The notes beneath the pieces were generated by a model. That model worked only from the letters and a program-made list of their open reading frames with translations. It searched no databases and was not told the DNA's origin. Made by a program: the position numbers and the translations under genes. From the NCBI GenBank assembly GCA_044226365.1, contig JBGAHE010000026.1:5315-69314 (forward strand): a stretch of DNA of 64,000 bases. The letters run 5' to 3'. This DNA is from JALHNI01 sp044226365 (lineage in GTDB: Bacteria; Acidobacteriota; Terriglobia; Bryobacterales; Bryobacteraceae). This document shows, piece by piece, positions 56,973 to 64,000 of this stretch (the stretch's first letter is position 1; each line of letters opens with the position of its first letter).

Positions 56973-57338
56973 TTATTCTCCTGAGTTCATTCTGAAAGAC
57001 TTCTCGCCGGGTGGCAATGCGGCGGCAATTTTCTCCAGTTCGCGCCCGATTTCGGCCTCGTCGGAGGGCCGCACCAGGCGCCCCACTTCCTGGCCGTTCT
57101 GCAAAAAGACGAGCGTCGGCCATAATTTCACCCGGAAGGAACGGCCGAGCGGACGGCCTCGGCCATCTTCGATTTTGAGGTGCGTGAGGCCCGGATGGGA
57201 GGCTAAAGCCTTGCGTAGCAACGGCTGAGCGGCTTGGCAGAATCCGCACCAGGGTGCACCAAACTCCAGCAGCAAGGGGCCGGAAGTGCGGTCGATGTCG
57301 GCGCGGTCGGGTTCATGGTGGGCGTAATGGTCGGTCAT
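56973..57338 (-). CDS. Thioredoxin-family protein
   Basis: A 121-residue thioredoxin-fold protein. The active site is W30-C31-G-F-C34 in LEFGAPWCGFCQAAQPLLRKAL. The conserved cis-proline is in FRVKLWPTLVFLQNGQEVGRLVRP. No signal peptide is seen from ATG 57338, so it is probably cytoplasmic; the frame is open further upstream, where an unlikely N-terminal extension would arise. The N-terminal TDHYAHHEPDRADID is short and His-rich. First gene of a pair with the sugar dehydrogenase. It is divergent from the VWA gene (86-bp gap). Confidence 0.88.
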   Translation of the reverse strand: MTDHYAHHEPDRADIDRTSGPLLLEFGAPWCGFCQAAQPLLRKALASHPGLTHLKIEDGRGRPLGRSFRVKLWPTLVFLQNGQEVGRLVRPSDEAEIGRELEKIAAALPPGEKSFRMNSGE

Positions 57339-57424
57339 GGGTGGGGGCTCCTCTCGCGGACTGTTTACAAACTTCGCTTTTGGCAGAGGATCTGCAAGTA
57401 CGTCTCCAAGAGAGGAGGCTAGCA

Positions 57425-58378
57425 ATGAAATTGAGCGAAACAAAGTTGGGGCGGCCGAGCCGGCGCCTGGTTTGCGCCTCGGCGATCGCGGCGGCGATGG
57501 GCTGGTCGCAAGAGCCGGAAGTGACGTTCAAGTCTGAGACTCGCCTGGTGCCGCTGACCGCGACGGTGATCAATTCCCGGGGCCAACTGGTGCCTGACCT
57601 TCCGCGCAGCGCCTTCAAGGTTTTTGAGAACGGCGTCGAACAGCCCATCAAGGGCTTTTCCCGCGAGGACGTGCCCGTATCGCTCGGCCTGCTGGTGGAT
57701 AACTCCGCCTCGATGCGCAATCGCCGCGCGAAGGTGGAGGCGGCCGCGGTGTCGATGGTGAAAGCGTCTCACCCGCGCGACGAGGTCTTCGTCGTCAACT
57801 TCAATGATCGCGTCTACCTCGATGTGCCGTTTACGTCGGATATCGCGCAGATGGAGAAGGGATTGGCGCGCATCGACCCCAGCGGCGGCACGGCGTTCTA
57901 TGACGCCATCAGCCTCGCGCTTGATACGGTCCGGCGGGGACGGCATGACAAGCGGGCGCTGCTGTTGATCACCGACGGTAACGATACCGCGAGCGACACG
58001 GGCTTTGAGGCCGTGCTGGCCAAGGCGATGCGAGCCAACGTGACGATCCACGTGATCGGCTTGCTGACGACGGAGGAGCCGCGCGAAGCACGCCAGGCGC
58101 AACGGTCGTTGAAGGCGATTGCCGACTCGACTGGCGGCTTATCGTTCTTCCCGACCGAGGTGGCCGAAGTGGAGAAGCTGACGGTGCAGGTGGCACACGC
58201 GATCCGGAATCAGTACGTCATCACGTATTCGCCGCTGAATGAATCGCTCGATGGCAGTTACCGCACGGTGCGCGTCACGGCGAAGGGGCCGCATCATCCC
58301 GTCGTGCGGACGCGGGCCGGCTATTACGCCCGCCCGCAAACCAGTGAGCCGGTGCGCATCTCCCAGCAGCGCGGCTGA
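57425..58378 (+). CDS. VWA-domain secreted protein
   Basis: A 317-residue protein common in Acidobacteria (VWFA-related). After a signal sequence (about 15-28, VCASAIAAAMGWSQ) comes a beta-strand segment (ETRLVPLTATVINSRGQLVPDLPRSAFKVFENGVEQPIKGFSRED), then a von Willebrand A fold with the MIDAS motif D92-N-S94-A-S96 in LLVDNSASM, a second MIDAS Thr in SGGTAFYDAI and Asp in LLLITDGNDTAS. The end contains NQYVITYSPLNESLDGSYRTVRVTAKG. Binds a metal and probably a protein partner. AGAGGAGG 6 nt before the ATG is a strong ribosome site. It is convergent with the chemoreceptor pseudogene. Confidence 0.88.
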   Translation: MKLSETKLGRPSRRLVCASAIAAAMGWSQEPEVTFKSETRLVPLTATVINSRGQLVPDLPRSAFKVFENGVEQPIKGFSREDVPVSLGLLVDNSASMRNRRAKVEAAAVSMVKASHPRDEVFVVNFNDRVYLDVPFTSDIAQMEKGLARIDPSGGTAFYDAISLALDTVRRGRHDKRALLLITDGNDTASDTGFEAVLAKAMRANVTIHVIGLLTTEEPREARQAQRSLKAIADSTGGLSFFPTEVAEVEKLTVQVAHAIRNQYVITYSPLNESLDGSYRTVRVTAKGPHHPVVRTRAGYYARPQTSEPVRISQQRG

Positions 58379-58389
58379 TGGCTGCCAGT

Positions 58390-59925
58390 TCAGCGATGGG
58401 CGACGACCTCACCGCCCTCTACCACCGCCGCCAGTTGATGAACCATGTCCCGGAGCGTTTCCGACTGGGCTCCCAGTTGGACCGCGGCGGAGGCACCTTC
58501 TTCGGCATGGGCAGCCGTGCTTTGGGTCACCTGATCCATGCGGTTGAGAGCGCGCGTGATGATGTCGATGCCCTTGGCCTGCTCGAGGCTCGCGGCATGC
58601 ATGTCCTCGACCAGGCTTCTGATGCCCGCTGACTAGTAAGTGACGACGCGAATCGACGAGGCAACCTGGTCCATGCGCAACTTGCCCGCCGATGACTTGG
58701 AGATCGACTCTTCAATCATTAAAGTCGTGTCCCGCGCGGCTTGGGCCGAACGCTGGGCCAGATTGCGGACTTCGTTGGCCACCACCGCGAAACCCATCCC
58801 GGCCTCGCCGGCCCGCGCCGCTTCCACGGCGGCGTTTAGCGCCAGCAGGTTCGTTTGGAAGGCGATCTCATCGATCACTTTGATGATCTTGGAGATCCGG
58901 CCGCTCTGAGCTTCGATTTCTCCCATGGCCATCACCATGTCGTTCAGCGCCTGATTGGCGTGGACGAACTCACCCTGGGACCGCCCCACGAGTTCGACGG
59001 CTTTCCGCGAGTTGTCAGAATTCTTCTGCGCCATCGCATTGATCTCTTCGCTGGTGGCAGAGGTCTCTTCAATGGAGGCCGCCTGGTCGCTCGCGCCCTG
59101 GGCGAGCGCCGTCGCCGACGCGGAGAGTTGGACGGTGGCTTGATCGACATTGCGGGCGCCCTGGCCCAGAATCGAGGCGATGCCCGAGAGGCGCAGGCTG
59201 ATGCGGTTGACGATCCACCCCACCAGGACACCCACCAGGGCGGCCAACGGCAGGATCCAGTAAAGCGCGGTGCGCATCGAGGCCTGCATCGCCGGCGTCA
59301 GTCGCGACAGACTGGACCTCAATACGAAGGCCCCGTGGATTTGACCGGCCGTCCAGTTTTCCATGGGAAAGCCGAGGACGTCGCGTCCGTTGCCAGCGGG
59401 ACTGTTTCGCGGATTGCCGTGACAGGCAAGGCAATCGTTCGACAAGCGGATGGGGCGCGCATAGACCACCTCGCCACGTTCTTCGTCGACACCGAAATAG
59501 TCTTCCGCCGTGCCGCTTTCGAGATGGTTCAGGATGGCCACTTCTTCGGGCCGCGGCTGGTGCTTGGCATTCCGGGGAGACCGCGCGGCAATGTGAAACT
59601 GATAGCCCTCACGCGCGGCCACCATCTCGATAGCGCGCCACGCGGCCACGACGGGAACGGTCTGCAGGACTTTGGCATCGCTGTTTTGAGCCGTGCCAGC
59701 GGAGGTGAGCAGATCCGACCGGAAGACGCCGTCGTTGCGCATCGCCGAGACAGACTCGCGAATGTTTTCAGCACCGAGCAGAACGCCGCGCATCGAGCCG
59801 CGAGTGAGATCGATTCCCTGCTGGCGGATAATCGACCGCTGCACCAGTGTGCAAATGATTGTCGCCGCGCCGATGGCGCACAACGAAGTGACCACCAGTT
59901 TCACGCGAAGAGACCAACTAGACAT
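58390..59925 (-). pseudogene. Heme-binding methyl-accepting chemotaxis protein with in-frame amber stop
   Basis: The chemoreceptor begins at ATG 59925 (GGAGGG upstream): a transmembrane helix, a Tll0287-like (DUF3365) sensor with the heme site C165-L-A-C-H169, a second transmembrane helix (ALYWILPLAALVGVLVGWIV) and a signalling domain with NLLALNAAVEAARAGEAGMGFAVVANEVRNLAQRSAQAA, ending at TAG 58633-58635 after 430 codons. Directly after, in the same frame, the expected coiled-coil continues: SAGIRSLVEDMHAASLEQAKGIDIITRALNRMDQVTQSTAAHAEEGASAA, to 58390. So a single stop codon interrupts an otherwise complete gene of about 511 codons. Either the receptor is truncated in the adaptation region, or the codon is an error or read through. 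Confidence 0.8.
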
Positions 59926-60014
59926 GACACCCTCCACGATCCTCATCGGCCGAGGCGCCCACTCCATGAGCGGCCGGCGTTGTAACGAAGTCGCCCGCTG
60001 CGGGATCTACAGGC

Positions 60015-61070
60015 ATGACGCGCCAATATCTCTCCAGCATTGTGCTTCTGATTTTGACGGCGCTATCCGTCGTGCTGTGTGTCGTGGTAGCCGCTCCCTT
60101 TCTGCCCGCGCTGATCTGGGCCTTGACTATGGCGGTGGCCGCGCAACCCGTGCATCGATGGATCGCGGCGCGCGTTCGCCGGCCGGATATCGCCGCCGGA
60201 CTGGCCGTGCTGTTCGTGGCTCTCTGTTTGCTCGCGCCGGTGGCGCTGTTGGGCTATCGGGTCACCGAAGAGGCGTCGCAACGGTTTCAGGACCTGCGCG
60301 AGTACGTGCAGTCGGGCGACTTCGAAGCCAGTATCCAAAGGGATCCTCGCCTGTCGGGAACGTGGGCTTGGCTGCGCGCTCACGTGAATCTGGAAGAGGA
60401 AGCCAAGGCTGCCGCGCACGGCTTGCAGCAACGGCTGGGCGGTTGGTTGAATGCCAGCGGATGGGCGCTGATCCAGCTGATGGTAGCGCTGTTTACCCTG
60501 TTCTTCTTCTTCCGCGATCGCGACCATTTCCTGCGCGCCTTGCGGGCGCTGCTGCCGCTTTCGAAGCGCGAAGCCGATGAGACGCTCGAACAGGTGCGGG
60601 GCATGATTCACGCCGTGGTGTACGGTAACGCGGTGGTCGCGGCCGTGCAAGGCGCGCTCGGCGGCTTGATGTTCTGGTTTTTGGGGATTCCCGCGGCGCT
60701 GCTCTGGGCCGCCGTGATGGCACTTTTTTCGTTGGTCCCCAACCTGGGCGCCTTCGTCATCTGGCTGCCGACGGCGGCCTGGATGGCATTCCAGGGCGAG
60801 TGGCTCAAAGCCGGCCTGCTGACCGGGTGGGGCGCGGCGGCGGTGGGCAGCATCGACAACCTGCTGTATCCGATTCTGGTGGGCCAGGAGATGCGGATGC
60901 ACACGGTGCCTGTTTTCATTGCGACGATTGGCGGCCTCGCGATCTTCGGCGCCGTAGGGCTGGTGCTGGGTCCGGTGTCCTTCGCCTGTGCGATGGCTCT
61001 GCTGGAGGTCCTGCGTCGGCGCACGGTGCGGTCGCGGCCGGTGGAGCAAGCGGTGGTCGCGGGGACCTAG
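60015..61070 (+). CDS. AI-2E family transporter (UPF0118)
   Basis: A 351-residue polytopic membrane protein with about eight hydrophobic helices. Family hallmarks: ALSVVLCVVVAAPFLPALIWALTMAVAAQPVHRWI at the N-terminus, FTLFFFFRDRDHFLRALRALLPLSKREADETLEQVRGMIHAVVYGNAVVAAVQGALGGLMFWFLGIP in the middle, and VGSIDNLLYPILVGQEMRMHTVPVFIATIGGLAIFGAVGLVLGPV at the C-terminal end. Annotated after AI-2 exporter TqsA, but most members have unclear substrates. An acidic periplasmic loop (about 95-145) is usual. The MgtC gene follows 15 bp later. Confidence 0.9.
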   Translation: MTRQYLSSIVLLILTALSVVLCVVVAAPFLPALIWALTMAVAAQPVHRWIAARVRRPDIAAGLAVLFVALCLLAPVALLGYRVTEEASQRFQDLREYVQSGDFEASIQRDPRLSGTWAWLRAHVNLEEEAKAAAHGLQQRLGGWLNASGWALIQLMVALFTLFFFFRDRDHFLRALRALLPLSKREADETLEQVRGMIHAVVYGNAVVAAVQGALGGLMFWFLGIPAALLWAAVMALFSLVPNLGAFVIWLPTAAWMAFQGEWLKAGLLTGWGAAAVGSIDNLLYPILVGQEMRMHTVPVFIATIGGLAIFGAVGLVLGPVSFACAMALLEVLRRRTVRSRPVEQAVVAGT

Positions 61071-61085
61071 CGGAGGCTACCTTCT

Positions 61086-61544
61086 ATGGACTCAACGTTA
61101 CGGCACTTGATCGATCTAGGAGTGGCTTACCTGTTGGCGCTGCCCATCGGGTGGGAGCGAGAGCGGGGCGACCGGAGTGCCGGAATTCGCACGTTCCCCT
61201 TGGTGGCGATCTCCAGTTGCGCCTTTGTGCTGGCCACCGAAAGCATCCTGGGCGACCACGCCGAAGGCCGCGCGCGGATTATCGAGGGCGTGATTACCGG
61301 GATGGGATTCATCGGCGGCGGCGCGATTTTGAAGATCGGGAGCTCGGTGAGGGGTACGGCAACCGCGGCGAGTCTGTGGGCGACGGGCGCGATCGGGGTG
61401 AGTTGCGGAGTGGAGTCCTACGACATCGCCGTGATCCTGGCCATCGTGACGATTGTGACTCTGAAGCTGCTGCAACCGTTGAAGGTGGAAGAGAGCCAGC
61501 CGGAGGATCAGGCTTCAGAGCGGCATGGCGTGCTGAATTCGTGA
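61086..61544 (+). CDS. MgtC/SapB family membrane protein
   Basis: A 152-residue membrane protein with about four transmembrane helices. Family motif: LGVAYLLALPIGWERERGDRSAGIRTFPLVAISSCAFVLA, then GVITGMGFIGGGAILKIGSSVRGTATAASLWATGAIGVSCG. MgtC proteins are needed for magnesium-limited growth in some bacteria and inhibit the F1Fo ATPase in others; here the role is unknown. The C-terminal ACT-like domain of full-length MgtC is absent, as in SapB-like short forms. GGAGG lies 9 nt before the ATG. It forms a pair with the AI-2E gene. Confidence 0.9.
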   Translation: MDSTLRHLIDLGVAYLLALPIGWERERGDRSAGIRTFPLVAISSCAFVLATESILGDHAEGRARIIEGVITGMGFIGGGAILKIGSSVRGTATAASLWATGAIGVSCGVESYDIAVILAIVTIVTLKLLQPLKVEESQPEDQASERHGVLNS

Positions 61545-61830
61545 CGGATTACGTTACGGGGCTTGAGCCTCGTCGGAGGCGCCCTCGTCGGGATGACGAC
61601 CTGGGTGCGGTGCATCGCCCGCAAAAAGGGCTTGCTGTTGGATGAAGAGGGCCAGCCATTGAAGGGCTGAAAGGGCCCAGAGGGGGGCGCGGGAGAGGGC
61701 TTCTCTCCCAACAGTAGGATAGCAATGTCGCCGCGGCTCAGGCCAACCGACAGAAAACAAAGCAGATCGAGCTGCGAAATTCATCCCCGCGACCCTTGAG
61801 CGGCGCACTCCGCGTGAGTAGGCTGGGCTC

Positions 61831-63306
61831 ATGGACGTACTGATCGCCGGTGGCGGACCCACGGGATTGATGCTGGCAGGCGAGCTCGCTCTGGCCGGCG
61901 TCGAGACCACCATCCTCGAGCGGCGGGCCAACCAGGATCTGGCCGGGTTGCGCGCCGGGGGACTGAACGCGCGGACGCTCGAATTGCTCGACCAGCGAGG
62001 CATCGTCGGGCGCTTTCTCGCCGAAGGTCGGAAGATGCAGCGCGCGCCCTTCGGTGGCGCGACCTACGACATCAGCGACCTGCCCACGCGCCACAATTAC
62101 TTTCTCGCCCTCTGGCAGACCGACACCGAGCGGACGCTCGCGGCGTGGGTGCGGGAGCTTGGTGTGCCCCTGGAGCGCGGCTGCGAAGTGATCGGCTGGC
62201 AGCAGGACGACACGGGCATCGAAGTGGCGCTGGCCGACGGACGCACGCGGCGCGCCAAATATCTGGTGGGATGCGATGGCGGACGAAGTGTCGTGCGGAA
62301 GCAGGCCGGCATCGCCTTTCCCGGATGGGACGCCAGCACCAGCTACCTGATCGCCGAGGTGACCGTCGCCGAGGAGCCGCCGCTGGGCATCCGGCGCAGC
62401 GCGCAAGGCATCAACGCTACGGCGAAGGTGACCGATCAGGGCGTGGAACGAGTGCGGGTGGTGCTGTGCGAGCCGCAACTGGGCGCCCGCGGCAAACCCT
62501 CGCTCGAGGACGTCCGCACGGCGTTGCAGGGCATCTACGGCACCGACTTCGGCTTGCGCGAAGCGAGCTACGTTTCGCGCTTTACGGACACGGCGCGGCA
62601 GGCTGCCGCTTATCGCCAGGGTCGGGTGCTGCTGGCCGGTGACGCGGCGCACGTGCATTCACCGGTGGGCGGGCAGGGGCTGAACGTTGGCGTGCAGGAC
62701 GCGGTGAACCTTGGTTGGAAGCTGGCGAAAGTCGTCAAGGGCGAGTCGCCGGACGCGCTGCTCGATAGCTATCACGGCGAGCGGCATCCGGTGGGCGCAC
62801 GCCTGCTACGCAACACCATGGCGCTGACGGCGCTCGAGCGGGGCGATGAGCGTCATGATGCGCTGCGCGGGATGCTGGGCGAGATGATGAGCGGGGAGGG
62901 ACTGCGCGCGCGCTACTTCGCGATGATGTCGGGCCTGGACGTTCACTATGACCTGCCGGGGACGCATCCGGTGGTCGGGCGGCGGATGCCGGACCTGGAC
63001 CTGACGACGGCCGAAGGTCCCACGCGCGTATTCCCGCTGCTGCGGGACGCGCGGCCCCTATTGCTGAACCTGTCGAAGCACGGCGGCTTCGACGAGACGG
63101 GCGTCCGAACGGTGAGGGCGCAAGGGCCGGCGGAGTGGGAGTTGCCGGCCCTGGGCAAGGTGGCGGCGCCGGCGGCAGTGCTCGTTCGGCCCGATGGCTA
63201 TGTCGCGTGGGCGGGCGAGGAGCCGGGGCCGGAACTCGCCGAGGCGCTGGCCGGTTGCGGTCTGACGGCTGGCGGGCGCGTTCACGGCACAGGTAGTCGA
63301 GCGTAA
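61831..63306 (+). CDS. FAD-dependent aromatic monooxygenase (PheA/TfdB family)
   Basis: A 491-residue flavoprotein hydroxylase. The FAD-binding N-terminus is VLIAGGGPTGLMLAGELALAGVETTILERRANQDLAGLRAGGLNARTLELLDQRG (GxGxxG at about 7-12, conserved R in the ring). The second FAD motif is RVLLAGDAAHVHSPVGGQGLNVGVQDAVNLGWKLAKVV. The C-terminal thioredoxin-like domain is shown by FPLLRDARPLLLNLSKHGG and VLVRPDGYVAWAGEE. Rifampicin and tetracenomycin monooxygenases share this layout; the substrate here is an undetermined aromatic compound or antibiotic. TAGGCT lies 6 nt before the ATG, a probable leaderless start. The 286 bp before it show only a poor hairpin and a doubtful 35-codon frame. Confidence 0.88.
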   Translation: MDVLIAGGGPTGLMLAGELALAGVETTILERRANQDLAGLRAGGLNARTLELLDQRGIVGRFLAEGRKMQRAPFGGATYDISDLPTRHNYFLALWQTDTERTLAAWVRELGVPLERGCEVIGWQQDDTGIEVALADGRTRRAKYLVGCDGGRSVVRKQAGIAFPGWDASTSYLIAEVTVAEEPPLGIRRSAQGINATAKVTDQGVERVRVVLCEPQLGARGKPSLEDVRTALQGIYGTDFGLREASYVSRFTDTARQAAAYRQGRVLLAGDAAHVHSPVGGQGLNVGVQDAVNLGWKLAKVVKGESPDALLDSYHGERHPVGARLLRNTMALTALERGDERHDALRGMLGEMMSGEGLRARYFAMMSGLDVHYDLPGTHPVVGRRMPDLDLTTAEGPTRVFPLLRDARPLLLNLSKHGGFDETGVRTVRAQGPAEWELPALGKVAAPAAVLVRPDGYVAWAGEEPGPELAEALAGCGLTAGGRVHGTGSRA

Positions 63307-63333
63307 GAGTCGAGCGTGCTGAAACGCAATACG

Positions 63334-63741
63334 TCAAGCTTCATTCTGGATCGGGCGGCCGAAGAAGAGCGCGTAGCCATCGGGGTCGCGCACTTCAAAG
63401 CCGCGTAAACGGTCCGGCGTATTCTGCAGAGGTTGCGAGAACACAACGCCGCGGGCGGAAAACTCCGTGGCCAGCGCATCGGGATCCGGGACGTACAAAT
63501 AGGCGTCCCAGGTCGCGATCCCTTGCCCGATGTCGCGGGTGTAGTTGGGCACGGCGGGAAGCCCCACTGACTTGAACATGAACATCGCCGCCCCTCGCTC
63601 CACGATGCCAAAGAAGATGTCGGCCGGTTCGGGACCCTGAAACGTGATCTCGAAGCCCAGCTGATCCCGATAGAAAGCGAGGGTGGCGGGCACGTCGTTG
63701 ACGATGAAGAGCGGAGAGATGCCGTCGATGGTCGTCTTCAT
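63334..63741 (-). CDS. VOC-family protein (glyoxalase/bleomycin-resistance fold)
   Basis: A 135-residue protein with paired beta-alpha-beta units: SPLFIVNDVPATLAFYRDQLGFEITFQGPEPADIFFGIVERGAAMFMFKS and AYLYVPDPDALATEFSARGVVFSQPLQNTPDRLRGFEVRDPDGYALFFGRP. The usual metal ligands are partly visible (E in the second repeat: FEVRDPDGYALFFGR). VOC proteins include glyoxalases, dioxygenases and antibiotic-binding proteins; the activity here is unassigned. It follows the DUF4256 gene by 8 bp on the minus strand. Confidence 0.85.
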   Translation of the reverse strand: MKTTIDGISPLFIVNDVPATLAFYRDQLGFEITFQGPEPADIFFGIVERGAAMFMFKSVGLPAVPNYTRDIGQGIATWDAYLYVPDPDALATEFSARGVVFSQPLQNTPDRLRGFEVRDPDGYALFFGRPIQNEA

Positions 63742-63749
63742 GAATCTCT

Positions 63750-64000
63750 TTAGACGCGGAGGCAGGCGCGAAAGCCACGGGCCGCGTAATACGATTCGGC
63801 GCCGTTGTGATAGACGAAGACGGTATCGTAGCGGCGATCGCCAAACAGCGCGCCGCCCAGCTGGCGAATGGCCGCTGGCGTTTGAATCCAGCTTGACGTC
63901 TTCAAGTCGAACTCGCCGAGTTCCTGCAAACGGCGGTACTGCTCCTCGGTGAGCAGTTCGATGCCGAAGGTGGTGGCGAGGTCGAGCGCGCTGCCGGCGG
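63750..64000 (-). CDS. DUF4256-type protein, C-terminal part (partial)
   Basis: The last about 83 codons are in the window, ending at TAA 63750-63752; the start lies beyond base 64000. The peptide reads LDLATTFGIELLTEEQYRRLQELGEFDLKTSSWIQTPAAIRQLGGALFGDRRYDTVFVYHNGAESYYAARGFRACLRV. The ending YDTVFVYHNGAESYYAARGFR is characteristic of DUF4256 proteins, whose function is unknown. It is upstream of and likely co-transcribed with the VOC gene. Confidence 0.75.
   Translation of the reverse strand, partial: AGSALDLATTFGIELLTEEQYRRLQELGEFDLKTSSWIQTPAAIRQLGGALFGDRRYDTVFVYHNGAESYYAARGFRACLRV

Noticed and set aside
61545..61700. A possible 35-codon small membrane peptide (SLVGGALVGMTTWVRCIARKK...) between mgtC and the monooxygenase
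   Set aside because: Only a TTG start without ribosome site, very short, no homology recognised.
61695..61725. GGGAGA...TCTCCC hairpin in the mgtC-monooxygenase gap
   Set aside because: Short stem and no T-run, so terminator function is not supported.
1..64000. CRISPR arrays, tRNA, rRNA and known riboswitches (FMN before ribD, preQ1 before the queuosine transporter)
   Set aside because: No repeated spacer-repeat pattern, no cloverleaf-like sequence and no conserved riboswitch core was recognised by eye; a covariance-model search would settle this.

Overview
The window is about 64 kb of a GC-rich bacterial chromosome. Its gene repertoire points to a soil acidobacterium of the Solibacter/Bryobacter type: secreted proteins of the planctomycete-type cytochrome / DUF1549-DUF1553 / DUF1501 kind, a TPR-CHAT protein beside an ECF-like sigma factor, many single-gene secreted hydrolases, and an AI-2E/MgtC pair. 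This placement is inferred from gene content. No rRNA or other marker gene is present, and I saw no tRNA, rRNA or CRISPR array.

Region 1 (1-11,560) is mainly housekeeping and metabolism: the 3' end of frr, pgsA, a SIMPL-domain protein, a leftward hpt / acetyltransferase / kinase-like-nuclease-like trio, and a tightly packed rightward operon (FAD oxidoreductase, purU, NAD-epimerase, DapA-family lyase, acetyltransferase). An N-acetylglucosamine kinase-like gene, a queuosine-precursor transporter and a lipoprotein follow on the minus strand. Region 2 (11,598-24,410) holds an alkyltransferase-like protein, a DUF362-like protein, a serine hydrolase, PBP4, a minus-strand ftsY-ribD-ribE-ftcD operon, gamma-glutamyltransferase, a cysteine-motif secreted protein, a di-heme peroxidase and an orphan sugar-binding lipoprotein ending at a clear terminator.

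Region 3 (24,434-39,480) is regulatory and envelope-related: a FecR-domain protein, a GntR regulator with a palindrome over its start codon, an EAL/CBS protein with DUF1059, a secreted repeat protein, a sigma factor / anti-sigma / secreted protein / TPR-CHAT set, an M20 peptidase, and an XRE-type regulator divergent from an operon of about five very small genes. That last locus, with a strong promoter and an 18-bp palindrome, is the best candidate here for an undescribed small system.

Region 4 (39,488-49,657) encodes large secreted proteins: a fascin-like/CAP protein, a planctomycete-cytochrome-type operon, an esterase/SMP-30 protein with a damaged 3' end, and a HAMP membrane protein. Region 5 (49,720-55,610) is a decayed accessory island: an RHS/YD-repeat relic abutting an IS66 element, a CBS-HEPN-like gene truncated at its 5' end by that element, and a fragment of an 'SWQSD' (TIR-like) gene cut by an IS3 element. 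Region 6 (55,748-64,000) returns to chromosomal genes: a sugar dehydrogenase, thioredoxin, VWA protein, a heme-binding chemoreceptor broken by an in-frame amber codon, AI-2E and MgtC membrane proteins, a FAD monooxygenase, a VOC protein and a partial DUF4256 gene.

Several monocistronic genes carry a -10-like hexamer only 6-7 nt before the start codon and mostly lack a Shine-Dalgarno sequence, which suggests leaderless transcripts. All functions are read from motifs and remembered families; no database search was run.
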